A DNA stretch of 12,676 bases from an uncultured Collinsella sp. (lineage in GTDB: Bacteria; Actinomycetota; Coriobacteriia; Coriobacteriales; Coriobacteriaceae): assembly GCA_902490405.1 (NCBI GenBank), contig CABUDS010000048.1, forward strand, positions 1 through 12,676. Direction: 5' to 3'. Shown one piece after another: positions 1-6,227 of the stretch. Position 1 is the stretch's first letter; every line of letters begins with the position of its first letter. The notes under the pieces are model-generated. The model was not told the DNA's origin, did no database searches, and saw only the letters and a program-made list of their open reading frames with translations. The translations under genes and the position numbers were made by a program.

Positions 1-434
1 AGGCCAAGGCCCTGTGCGAGGTCACGCGCGATTGCCTTAAGGCTGCCATCGAGCAGGCTGTTCCCGGTAACCATATCGGGGACGTCGGTTATGCCGTTCA
101 GTCCCTCGCCGAGTCTCACGGTTACGGCGTGCTTCGTGATTATGTGGGCCATGGCATTGGCCGCGTGATGCACGAGGACCCCAACGTTCCTAACTATGGA
201 AAGAAGGGGAGGGGCGTTCGCCTCCAGGCCGGCATGGTCATTGCCATCGAGCCGATGGTTACGATGGGTTCCAACCATGTGAGCACGGGCTCCGACGGTT
301 GGATTGTTACGACCAACGACCACCTGCCCGCCGCGCACTACGAGAACACCGTCGCCATTACCAATGACGGTCCGGTGATTCTCACCACCGACGCGCAAGG
401 TGCTTGGTGTTCCTTGCAGGGCGGTGAAATGTAG
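1..434 (+). CDS. map: Type I methionine aminopeptidase, 3' part (5' end outside window)
   Basis: This is the C-terminal part (about 143 residues) of methionine aminopeptidase, a cytosolic di-metal enzyme that removes the initiator methionine from new proteins. The reading frame is open from base 3 to a TAG at 432-434. Visible family motifs are DYVGHGIG with the metal-binding His (bases about 141-164), the following H-E-D-P-N-V-P-N stretch, IEP with a metal-ligand Glu (about 246-254) and ENT with the last ligand Glu (about 340-348). The two Asp ligands lie upstream, outside the window. A full protein would be about 250-290 residues, so roughly half is missing because of the window edge, not because of a mutation. 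It precedes infA, as is usual at the end of the spc cluster in Gram-positive bacteria (secY-adk-map-infA). Confidence 0.95.
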   Translation, partial: AKALCEVTRDCLKAAIEQAVPGNHIGDVGYAVQSLAESHGYGVLRDYVGHGIGRVMHEDPNVPNYGKKGRGVRLQAGMVIAIEPMVTMGSNHVSTGSDGWIVTTNDHLPAAHYENTVAITNDGPVILTTDAQGAWCSLQGGEM

Positions 435-502
435 GGGCCGCGTTCAAACACGTCGGCATCTACATTTCTGAAAAGTAACAAGTTCCGCTTAGTTGTGGAG
501 CC

Positions 503-543
503 ATTACGAAGATATTACGATACGTGCATGCGTATTGTAGAAT
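503..543 (+). promoter_or_regulatory. Possible promoter/operator region upstream of infA
   Basis: The 148-nt spacer between map and infA has a 7-bp direct repeat ATTACGA at 503-509 and 514-520, spaced by 11 bp (one helical turn). It also has a short dyad ATACG/CGTAT at 520-535 and a TAGAAT at 538-543 that resembles a -10 box (5 of 6). The matching -35 position (TTACGA at 515-520) is weak. The arrangement suggests an internal promoter that may be regulated; this is inference only. Confidence 0.3.
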
Positions 544-582
544 ACTCAATCGCTGTCGTTTTCTAGAGAAAGATGATTGCTT

Positions 583-801
583 GTGAAGAAGGAAGACGCA
601 ATTGAGCTCGAGGGTACGGTAAAGGAGCCGCTGCCCAACGCCATGTTTAAGGTCGAGCTCGAGAACGGTCATTCGGTTCTGTGCAACATTTCTGGCAAGA
701 TTCGAATGAATTACATCCGTATTCTCCCCGGTGACAGGGTTGTCGTGGAGCTTTCCCCGTACGACCTGACCCGTGGCCGCATCACCTATCGCTACAAATA
801 G
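583..801 (+). CDS. infA: Translation initiation factor IF-1
   Basis: IF-1 is a small OB-fold protein that binds the A site of the 30S subunit during initiation. The product is 72 residues, the normal family length, and carries the near-invariant stretches EGTVKEPLPNAMFKVELENG, ISGKIRMNYIRILPGD and SPYDLTRGRITYRYK. I chose the GTG at 583 (Val-Lys-Lys-Glu-Asp) and not the TTG at 577: the AGAGAAAG Shine-Dalgarno at 565-572 is 10 nt from the GTG but only 4 nt from the TTG, and the GTG gives the standard length. The gene sits between map and rpmJ, as in other actinobacteria and Firmicutes. Unlike its downstream neighbours it is flanked by spacers of about 150 nt on both sides. Confidence 0.97.
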   Translation: MKKEDAIELEGTVKEPLPNAMFKVELENGHSVLCNISGKIRMNYIRILPGDRVVVELSPYDLTRGRITYRYK

Positions 802-825
802 CGGCACGCATACACGCACTCCATT

Positions 826-903
826 TCCGGCTGCAGGCTTAGCTCAACCTACGGTCGGATTGTGTGTGAAGACCAGCCATAGTTTTAAACGCCTGCGGCT
901 GGG
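826..903 (+). promoter_or_regulatory. Structured leader candidate between infA and rpmJ
   Basis: The 150-nt spacer before rpmJ contains a long-range helix: 827-838 (CCGGCTGCAGGC) pairs with 891-902 (GCCTGCGGCTGG), 12 bp with two G-U pairs, closing a 52-nt loop. A competing 6-bp helix is possible between 873-878 (CCAGCC) and 897-902 (GGCTGG), so two exclusive folds exist. There is no U-run after the helix, so it is not a canonical terminator. A ribosomal-protein autoregulatory leader is one possibility; I know of no described leader of this form, and function is inferred only from the pairing. Confidence 0.35.
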
Positions 904-951
904 CGAGTAGATAGTAGGGAAGTAGTTTGAGCGCTACCGAAAGGAAGAACG

Positions 952-1065
952 ATGAAGGTACGTCCTTCGGTCAAGAAGATGTGCGATAAGTGCAAAATCA
1001 TTAGGCGCCATGGCAAGGTCCTCGTCATTTGCGAGAACCCCCGTCATAAGCAGCGTCAGGGTTAA
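952..1065 (+). CDS. rpmJ: 50S ribosomal protein L36 (bL36), zinc-binding form
   Basis: This 37-residue protein starts MKVRPSVKKMCDKCKIIRRH and ends in NPRHKQRQG, the standard full-length L36 of the large subunit. It has the C+ zinc ribbon: Cys11, Cys14, Cys27 and His32. The ATG at 952 follows an AAGGAAG Shine-Dalgarno at 941-947. It lies 150 nt after infA and only 14 nt before the rpsM start, so it is the first gene of the tightly packed rpmJ-rpsM-rpsK-rpsD-rpoA-rplQ run. The zinc-binding form means its assembly should depend on zinc supply; actinobacteria sometimes carry a second zinc-free paralogue elsewhere, which cannot be seen here. Confidence 0.97.
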   Translation: MKVRPSVKKMCDKCKIIRRHGKVLVICENPRHKQRQG

Positions 1066-1079
1066 GAGAGGAGACTACG

Positions 1080-1454
1080 TTGGCCCGTATTAATGGTGTC
1101 GACCTCCCGCGTGAGAAGCGCGTTGAGATCGGTCTGACCTACATTTACGGCATCGGCCGCACCACTGCGACGAAGATCTGCGTCGAGTGCAACGTTAACG
1201 TGGATACGCGTGTTAAGGACCTCACCGAGGATGAGGTTAACGCCATCCGTGATTATATTGATAAGAACCAGATCATGGTTGAGGGCGACCTCCGCCGTGA
1301 GCGCAACCAGAACGTCAAGCGCCTTATGGACATCGGCTGCAACCGCGGCCTTCGTCACCGCAAGGGCCTCCCGGTCCGCGGCCAGCGCACCCACACTAAC
1401 GCTCGTACCCGCAAGGGCCCGAAGCGTCAGATCGGTGCTAAGAAGAAGAAATAA
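1080..1454 (+). CDS. rpsM: 30S ribosomal protein S13 (uS13)
   Basis: S13 sits in the head of the small subunit, contacts the P-site tRNA and forms intersubunit bridges. The 124-residue product begins ARINGVDLPREKRVEIGLTY and contains the GIGRTTATKIC helix-turn segment near residues 24-34, the RRERNQNVKRLMDIGCNRGLRH-type core and the conserved basic end HTNARTRKGPKRQIGAKKKK, whose tail reaches the tRNA. Translation starts at a TTG (1080) placed 6 nt after a strong AGGAG (1069-1073); no ATG or GTG gives the family N-terminus, so TTG is the real start. It is 14 nt downstream of rpmJ and 14 nt upstream of rpsK, hence cotranscribed. Confidence 0.97.
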   Translation: MARINGVDLPREKRVEIGLTYIYGIGRTTATKICVECNVNVDTRVKDLTEDEVNAIRDYIDKNQIMVEGDLRRERNQNVKRLMDIGCNRGLRHRKGLPVRGQRTHTNARTRKGPKRQIGAKKKK

Positions 1455-1468
1455 GGAGCGCTAGATAG

Positions 1469-1873
1469 ATGGCTACTGCTAAGAAGAACGTTCGCGCTGC
1501 CCGTCTGAAGCGCGCGGACCGTAAGAACATTTCCGTGGGCCAGGCTCACATTCGTTCTACGTTCAACAACACGATCGTTTCGATCACCGATCCCCAGGGC
1601 AACGTCATTTCCTGGAAGTCGGCTGGCCAGGTGGGCTTCAAGGGCTCCCGTAAGTCCACGCCGTTCGCTGCCCAGATGGCTGCCGAGGCTGCTGCCAAGC
1701 AGGCCATGGAGCACGGTATGAAGAAGGTTTCCGTCTTCGTCAAGGGCCCCGGCTCCGGTCGTGAGACCGCCATTCGCTCCCTCCAGGCTGCTGGCCTCGA
1801 GGTCTCGAGCATCCAGGACAAGACCCCCATTCCGCACAACGGCTGCCGCCCCAAGAAGCGTCGCCGCGTGTAA
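1469..1873 (+). CDS. rpsK: 30S ribosomal protein S11 (uS11)
   Basis: S11 belongs to the platform of the small subunit, beside S18 and S21 and near the mRNA exit of the E site. The 134-residue protein has a basic N-terminal extension (ATAKKNVRAARLKRADRKN) followed by the conserved core: GQAHIRSTFNNTIVSITDPQ, FKGSRKSTPFAAQMAAE, VKGPGSGRETAIRSLQAAGL and the C-terminal TPIPHNGCRPKKRRRV. Length and motifs are complete. The ATG at 1469 is preceded by AAGGAG at 1453-1458, which overlaps the rpsM stop codon, so the two genes are closely linked in translation. rpsD follows 19 nt after the stop. Confidence 0.97.
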   Translation: MATAKKNVRAARLKRADRKNISVGQAHIRSTFNNTIVSITDPQGNVISWKSAGQVGFKGSRKSTPFAAQMAAEAAAKQAMEHGMKKVSVFVKGPGSGRETAIRSLQAAGLEVSSIQDKTPIPHNGCRPKKRRRV

Positions 1874-1892
1874 CTGAAAGGATCGTATCAAT

Positions 1893-2489
1893 ATGGCAAT
1901 CGACAGGACTCCTGTTCTTAAGCGCTGCCGTCAGCTCGGGATCGATCCCGCTGAGCTCGGTTACAGCAGCAAGAAGGAATCTATCCGTCAGCCCAAGCGC
2001 CGTCGCAAGGAATCTGAGTACGGCATGCAGCTGCGCGAGAAGCAGAAGGTCAAGTTCATCTATGGCGTTCTGGAGAAGCAGTTCCACGGCTACTTCAACA
2101 AGGCCCGCAAGATGAACGGCGTCACCGGTGAGAACCTCATGATCATCCTTGAGTCTCGCCTCGACAACGTCGTCTTCCGTCTTGGCTTCGCCCGCACCCG
2201 CAAAGAGGCTCGTCAGTCCGTCCGTCACGGTCACTTCACCGTGAACGGCAAGCGCGTGGACATCCCGTCCTACCGCGTCAAGGCCGGCGACGTCGTCGCT
2301 GTCGGCGAGAAGTTCCGTGACCTCCTCCCCATCAAGGAGGCTCTGATTTCCTCCGAGCGCTTTGAGGTCCCTGGCTGGCTCGAGGTCGATATCGAGAAGC
2401 TGTCTGGTAACGTGCTCGCTCTGCCGACGCGTGAGCAGATCAGCGGTGATATCAACGAGCAGCTCATCGTCGAGCTCTACTCTAAGTAG
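1893..2489 (+). CDS. rpsD: 30S ribosomal protein S4 (uS4), zinc-free form
   Basis: S4 is a primary 16S rRNA binder that nucleates 30S assembly and lines the mRNA entry channel; in several bacteria it also represses its own operon by binding mRNA. The 198-residue product has the S4 N-terminal domain (about residues 1-85) and the S4 RNA-binding domain (about 87-150, with SRLDNVVFRLGFARTRKEA and GHFTVNGKRVDIPS). The N-terminal region keeps a single Cys (Cys12), so the four-Cys zinc site of C+ S4 proteins is absent and this is the C- form. The ATG at 1893 follows GAAAGGA at 1876-1882. It sits between rpsK and rpoA, the usual alpha-operon position in actinobacteria and many other phyla. Confidence 0.97.
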   Translation: MAIDRTPVLKRCRQLGIDPAELGYSSKKESIRQPKRRRKESEYGMQLREKQKVKFIYGVLEKQFHGYFNKARKMNGVTGENLMIILESRLDNVVFRLGFARTRKEARQSVRHGHFTVNGKRVDIPSYRVKAGDVVAVGEKFRDLLPIKEALISSERFEVPGWLEVDIEKLSGNVLALPTREQISGDINEQLIVELYSK

Positions 2490-2521
2490 TCCATCCGGGC
2501 TGCTGAGGCTGGAGGTAATAC

Positions 2522-3463
2522 ATGTCAGAATTCATTAGGCCTCAGGTTCAGGTCGAAGAGATCAACGAGACGTCTGCTCGTGTCTCCGTCGAGCCGCTCG
2601 AGCGTGGCTACGGCGATACGCTGGGTAACTCCCTTCGTCGCGTCCTTCTGTCCTCGCTCGAGGGTGCCGCCGTCGAGGCTATTCAGATCGATGGTGCGCA
2701 GCACGAGTTCATGACCATCCCTAACATGGTCGAGGATGTCACCGACATCGTCCTGAATGTCAAGGGTCTTGTCTTCAGGGCTCTCGGCACGACCGACGAG
2801 GCGACCGCCACCATCTCGGTTGACGGCCCCTGCGAGGTCACCGGTGCGGACTTCTTTATTCCGTCCGAGTTTGAGCTGGTCAACCCCGAGCAGCACATCG
2901 CTACGCTCACCGAGGGTGGCCATCTCACCATGAGCATGCGCATCGGCTATGGCCGCGGCTATGTTTCTGGCGAGGCCAACAAGCGCGACAACGATCCCAT
3001 CGGTGTGATCCATGTCGACTCGCTGTACTCGCCGGTTTCCCGTTGCGCCAAGCTCGTTGAGGCTTGTCGTGTCGGTCAGCACACCGACTACGACCGCCTT
3101 GTCCTCGAGATCGAGACCAACGGCTCCATCGCCCCGCGCGATGCCGTGGTCCAGGCTGCCAATATCATCAACCAGCATATGGCCGCCTTTATGAACCTTG
3201 CCGAGACCCCCGAGGTCGAGGAGGAGGCTTCGATCTTCGCTCCCGAGGTCACCAACGACAACGCCGAGCTGGACAAGCAGATCGAGGATCTGGACCTTTC
3301 CGTCCGTTCCTACAACTGCCTTAAGCGCGCCAGCATTCACTCGGTCCGTCAACTCGTTGAGTTCTCGGAGAACGATCTGCTCAACATCCGTAACTTCGGT
3401 GTTAAGTCGATCGAGGAAGTGAAGGACAAGCTTGAGTCCATGGGCCTGAGCCTGAAGGCTTAA
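2522..3463 (+). CDS. rpoA: DNA-directed RNA polymerase subunit alpha
   Basis: Alpha forms the dimer on which beta and beta' assemble, and its C-terminal domain contacts UP elements and activators. The 313-residue protein has the N-terminal assembly domain (about 1-230) with the conserved EPLERGYGDTLGNSLRRVLL motif at about 26-45. A short acidic linker (EVEEEASIFAPEVTNDNAELDKQ region) follows, then the C-terminal helix-hairpin-helix domain (about 250-313). In that domain Arg262 and Asn265 in SVRSYNC correspond to the DNA-contacting Arg265 and Asn268 of E. coli alpha. The ATG at 2522 follows a GGAGG-type Shine-Dalgarno around 2511-2515. It lies 32 nt after rpsD and 30 nt before rplQ, so subunit synthesis is tied to ribosomal protein synthesis. 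Confidence 0.98.
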   Translation: MSEFIRPQVQVEEINETSARVSVEPLERGYGDTLGNSLRRVLLSSLEGAAVEAIQIDGAQHEFMTIPNMVEDVTDIVLNVKGLVFRALGTTDEATATISVDGPCEVTGADFFIPSEFELVNPEQHIATLTEGGHLTMSMRIGYGRGYVSGEANKRDNDPIGVIHVDSLYSPVSRCAKLVEACRVGQHTDYDRLVLEIETNGSIAPRDAVVQAANIINQHMAAFMNLAETPEVEEEASIFAPEVTNDNAELDKQIEDLDLSVRSYNCLKRASIHSVRQLVEFSENDLLNIRNFGVKSIEEVKDKLESMGLSLKA

Positions 3464-3493
3464 TGCTTCGCATATTTGAGGAGAAACTAGACC

Positions 3494-3976
3494 ATGCGTC
3501 ACAACGTTAAGAAGGGCCTGAAGCTCGGCACCGATGCGAGCCACACCAAGGCCATGAAGAAGAGCCTTGCTAAGGCCCTCTTCGAGAACGACCGCATCAA
3601 GACCACCGAGACCCGCGCTAAGGCGCTGCGTTCGGTCGTCGATCCGATCATCACCTGGGCCAAGAAGGGCGACCTGCACTCTCGTCGTCTGGCTATCGCC
3701 AAGCTCGGCGATAAGCAGCTCGTTGCCGAGATTTTCGACAAGGCTGCTCAGGGCATGTGGCAGGACCGCAACGGCGGTTACACCCGCATCATGAAGCTCG
3801 GTAACCGTAAGGGCGACAACGCTCCCATCGTTATCATGGAGCTCGTCACCGAGCCTTGCACGCCTAAGGCCAAGAAGGCTGCTCCGGCCCCCAAGAAGGC
3901 CGCTGCTCCCAAGAAGGTCGAGGCTGTCGAGGAGACCGCTGCCGAGGAGGCTCCTGCTGAGGAGACCGCTGAGTAG
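3494..3976 (+). CDS. rplQ: 50S ribosomal protein L17 (bL17) with C-terminal Ala/Lys/Glu tail
   Basis: L17 binds 23S rRNA near the exit-tunnel face of the large subunit. The conserved body covers about residues 1-121 (MRHNVKKGLKLGTDASHTKA, TTETRAKALRSVVDPIITWAKKGDLHSRR, GGYTRIMKLGNRKGDNAP). It is followed by a roughly 38-residue low-complexity tail: first Lys/Ala/Pro (residues about 124-142), then Glu/Ala (143-160). Basic family members end near 115-130 residues; actinobacterial ones often have such tails, so this is expected for the group. The ATG at 3494 follows GAGGAGAAA at 3478-3486. It is the last ribosomal gene before the terminator at 4003-4033. Confidence 0.97.
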   Translation: MRHNVKKGLKLGTDASHTKAMKKSLAKALFENDRIKTTETRAKALRSVVDPIITWAKKGDLHSRRLAIAKLGDKQLVAEIFDKAAQGMWQDRNGGYTRIMKLGNRKGDNAPIVIMELVTEPCTPKAKKAAPAPKKAAAPKKVEAVEETAAEEAPAEETAE

Positions 3977-4002
3977 ACATTCCGTCTGCATAGGCTATAT
4001 TC

Positions 4003-4033
4003 GAGGGGTACGTTCGCGTACCCCTCTTTTTTT
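4003..4033 (+). terminator. Intrinsic terminator of the ribosomal protein operon
   Basis: A perfect 10-bp stem, GAGGGGTACG (4003-4012) with CGTACCCCTC (4017-4026), is closed by a TTCG tetraloop and followed directly by seven T residues (4027-4033). This is a strong canonical rho-independent terminator, 27 nt after the rplQ stop. It separates the ribosomal block from truA. Confidence 0.95.
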
Positions 4034-4068
4034 GTCGCGATACCGTTGCTTGTTTGTTGGGAGCGCCC

Positions 4069-4893
4069 ATGACTGCGCCGTCTGATTTCAATTCGATTTC
4101 CGAGCTTGACGCCACGCTCGTATTTCGCGTGGCCTATGATGGCTCGTCGTATAGCGGATTTGCCGAGCAGCCGGGACAGACGACGGTTGCGGGTGAGCTA
4201 CGTCGAGCCATCGAGACGCTGCTTCGCCGCCCGATCGATCTGACGTGTGCGGGGCGTACCGATGCCGGCGTGCATGCCGTGGCTCAGTACATCAGCGTGC
4301 CCGTAACGGACGCTGAGCTCGCTTGTACGCGCCGTAGGTGGCTGCGGGCTATGGATGCCCTGCTGCCCAAAGATATCGCCATAAACGAGGTCTACAAGGC
4401 CCGTAAAGGCTTTTCTGCGCGTTTTGACGCGCGTTCCCGTACGTATACGTACCGTATTGCCGATCGAGATGCGCGCCCCGTGCTGTCCCGCGGTGCCGTG
4501 TGGTGGCATCGCTATCCCTTGGATGTTGAGGCTATGTCTGCTGCCTGCCCTGCGCTGCTGGGCGAGCAGGACTTTAAAAGCTTTTGCAAGGTTGCTTCGG
4601 CCGTTGGCAAGCCCACGCATCGCTGCGTGATGCGTGCCGAATTTGGCCATGAGGTTGCGTTTGGCGAGGACATCCTGACGTTCACCATCGAGGGCAATGC
4701 GTTTCTGCATTCGATGGTCCGTACGATCGTGGGCACGCTTGTCGAGATTGGCATGCATCGCCGTGAACCCGAGTGGATGCGCGAGGTTATCGATGCTTGC
4801 GACCGTACCGCTGCGGGCCCCACGGCTCCTGCCTGCGGCCTTACGTTTATGGCAGTGGATTACGATCCCGCCGAGCTTGTCGTGCTCGACTAG
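4069..4893 (+). CDS. truA: tRNA pseudouridine synthase A (TruA)
   Basis: TruA isomerises uridines 38-40 in the anticodon arm of tRNAs to pseudouridine. The 274-residue product contains the catalytic motif CAGRTDAGVHAVAQ with Asp65 as nucleophile, the early VAYDGSSYSGFAEQPG segment, FSARFDARSRTYTYRI, and the C-terminal FLHSMVRTIVGTLVEIG segment. These span both halves of the TruA fold. I chose ATG 4069 because a GGGAG at 4059-4063 lies 5 nt upstream; a TTG at 4054 in the same frame would put that Shine-Dalgarno inside the gene. It lies after rplQ as in many Gram-positive genomes, but the strong terminator between them means it depends on read-through or its own, unrecognised promoter. Codon use is less biased than in the ribosomal genes. 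Confidence 0.95.
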   Translation: MTAPSDFNSISELDATLVFRVAYDGSSYSGFAEQPGQTTVAGELRRAIETLLRRPIDLTCAGRTDAGVHAVAQYISVPVTDAELACTRRRWLRAMDALLPKDIAINEVYKARKGFSARFDARSRTYTYRIADRDARPVLSRGAVWWHRYPLDVEAMSAACPALLGEQDFKSFCKVASAVGKPTHRCVMRAEFGHEVAFGEDILTFTIEGNAFLHSMVRTIVGTLVEIGMHRREPEWMREVIDACDRTAAGPTAPACGLTFMAVDYDPAELVVLD

Positions 4894-4906
4894 GGGAGGG
4901 CTCGAC

Positions 4907-5053
4907 GTGTCGTGCGTCGACACCTGTCATCTGTGGGCTGCGCGTGTGCAACATCTGTTCTTGGCGTGCAATGCAACCGGTGTCTCATTGCTTTTATTGC
5001 CGGGGTGTACCATGAACCACGGTTTGATTCATTGCTGTCGAGAGGACGGATAA
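4907..5053 (+). CDS. Possible 48-residue small ORF, doubtful
   Basis: A GTG at 4907 stands 6 nt after a very strong purine-rich site GGGGAGGG (4893-4900, touching the truA stop codon). The frame runs 48 codons to a TAA at 5051-5053, one base before the TTG start of the next gene, an arrangement typical of translational coupling. The peptide has six Cys (residues 3, 7, 21, 34, 43, 44), a short hydrophobic run (SLLLLPG, about 27-33) and no recognised motif. Against it: several codons rare in this genome (TTA, TCA, CGA, GGA) and no known family. It could be a leader peptide, a small protein or chance. The predicted sequence continues a longer out-of-frame ORF through truA that I do not believe. 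Confidence 0.22.
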   Translation: MSCVDTCHLWAARVQHLFLACNATGVSLLLLPGCTMNHGLIHCCREDG

Positions 5054-5054
5054 T

Positions 5055-6095
5055 TTGGTTCGACGTGGCTCGCATCCGCGACTTTCGGTGATCCTTGTGG
5101 TAGAAGGTTCGCCCAGCTATGCGATGCGTGCGCTCGAGAGTATCCAGAACCAAGACCTCTACGATTTGCAGATTGTCGTTGTCTGTCGCGATACTGCGCC
5201 CGGTGTGCGCCATTCGCTTCAAGTTGCTGCCGACAGGGACATCCATATTGATTTGATTGACGTCGAGGACGCGAAGCGCGGCGCTTGTCTTCGTGCCGGT
5301 TTTGATGCCTCGCGCGGCTCTCAAATCATCGCCATGAACGCCGATGAGTGGTTTGCTCCGCAGGCCCTTTCCAAGATGGTCGATATCGCGTGCGATACTG
5401 CGGCAGACATTGTGCTCCCCTCGGTGTCGCTCGATCGATACGATGCGCATCGCGAGCGTCATTCGCGCGTCTTGGATGCTGCCTCTATTGCCATAGAAGA
5501 CGAGTCTTCTATGGTGACTGGGCTGCCCCAGTTGATTTTGGGCGGCCTAGTCGCTCAGACCTCTGGCGTGATGTATAGCCGTCCGCTGTTTGAGGCATGC
5601 CTGTCGCGCGGCAAGGCGTACCGTACGGTTGAGTTTATGGCTTATGCGCTCTCGCAGGCACGATTCGTGTCCGGCTGCGGCGACGCTTGTTTCCACGCGG
5701 CGGCACCTAAGCTTACAGATGCCTTTGATCCCACCATGTATGCCAGGATATCCGATGACACTCGAGCGCTCGACGAGCTTGCGGACTCACTCTCGGAAGC
5801 AGATAGCGGTGGTCGGCTCAAGCTGGCAAGCCAAAAGTTCTACTTTGCCGGACTGGTCGCCTGCATCGAGAATTTGTGTCTGAGCCCGCATGGGGTGTCG
5901 TCAATCGAGCGTTCCGCCCGCATGCGTGATATGCTCGAGGCGCCTCGAACCCGTCAGATGGTCGCCGCGCTCAAGGATAACCATCGGGGACTCGGTCTGT
6001 TGTTTGGGCCGATCGCCAGCGCCAAGCCCGCGCGCTGCGTGATGTGTACGCATCTGGCAGCTTTTCTTAACCGGACGGGCGCAAAAACCGCCTAA
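5055..6095 (+). CDS. Glycosyltransferase family 2-like protein, degenerate DxD
   Basis: The 346-residue protein has a GT-A-like N-terminal half. It shows a beta strand LSVILVVEGSPSYAMRALES at residues 10-29, the second strand DLQIVVVCRD (37-46), a RGACLRAGFDASRGSQIIAM helix-strand (75-94), and a DxD-region NADEWFAPQAL (95-105). In family 2 glycosyltransferases this is normally D-x-D-D; here the first Asp is Asn95 while Asp97 remains. The C-terminal part (about 200-346) is helical and not recognised. No transmembrane segment or signal peptide is seen, so it is cytosolic. The TTG start at 5055 is supported by GAGAGG at 5040-5045 and by lack of a better start. It lies 161 nt after truA and 132 nt before argR. 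The donor and acceptor are unknown, and it may be inactive as an enzyme. Confidence 0.7.
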   Translation: MVRRGSHPRLSVILVVEGSPSYAMRALESIQNQDLYDLQIVVVCRDTAPGVRHSLQVAADRDIHIDLIDVEDAKRGACLRAGFDASRGSQIIAMNADEWFAPQALSKMVDIACDTAADIVLPSVSLDRYDAHRERHSRVLDAASIAIEDESSMVTGLPQLILGGLVAQTSGVMYSRPLFEACLSRGKAYRTVEFMAYALSQARFVSGCGDACFHAAAPKLTDAFDPTMYARISDDTRALDELADSLSEADSGGRLKLASQKFYFAGLVACIENLCLSPHGVSSIERSARMRDMLEAPRTRQMVAALKDNHRGLGLLFGPIASAKPARCVMCTHLAAFLNRTGAKTA

Positions 6096-6106
6096 ACGGC
6101 TCATTA

Positions 6107-6134
6107 CGAAACAAACTTGCATAGAATTGTTTCG
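6107..6134. promoter_or_regulatory. Inverted repeat in the argR upstream region (arm 8 bp)
   Basis: CGAAACAA (6107-6114) and TTGTTTCG (6127-6134) are perfect inverted repeats separated by 12 bp; the right arm also overlaps the palindrome TTTCGAAA (6130-6137). There is no T-run, so it is not a terminator for the upstream gene. It lies 94-121 bp before the argR start and could be an operator. It does not match the classical ARG box half-sites (TGAAT/ATTCA), so a link to ArgR autoregulation is only a guess. Confidence 0.4.
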
Positions 6135-6179
6135 AAATGCGTTCTTATACACAAAAGCCTTCAAATAGCGTTAAACTAT

Positions 6180-6194
6180 TCAATCACTGATTGA
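6180..6194. promoter_or_regulatory. Perfect 15-bp palindrome just upstream of argR
   Basis: TCAATCA-C-TGATTGA is an exact 7-bp dyad with a one-base centre, ending 19 bp before the argR Shine-Dalgarno (6213-6222). Its position suits an autoregulatory operator or a 5' UTR hairpin. An ATTCA overlaps its left edge (6178-6182), but no matching TGAAT half-site stands at the ARG-box distance, so the binding protein is unknown. Confidence 0.4.
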
Positions 6195-6227
6195 TTGTCT
6201 CCGCCATCTTTTGGAGAGAGGGTTTGT

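Noticed and set aside
2525..3991. 488-codon open frame on the minus strand opposite rpoA and rplQ
   Set aside because: It is an antisense shadow of two certain genes, with Leu/Val/Asp-rich low-information sequence, and it exists because of the biased codon use on the plus strand. No ribosome site or family resemblance.
4904..4923. Terminator after truA formed by TGTCG/CGACA repeats
   Set aside because: The stem is only 5 bp and no T-run follows; truA may be cotranscribed with the next gene.
6166..6194. Classical ARG box before argR
   Set aside because: One ATTCA half-site (6178-6182) is present, but the partner position reads CGTTA and not TGAAT, so the consensus is not met.
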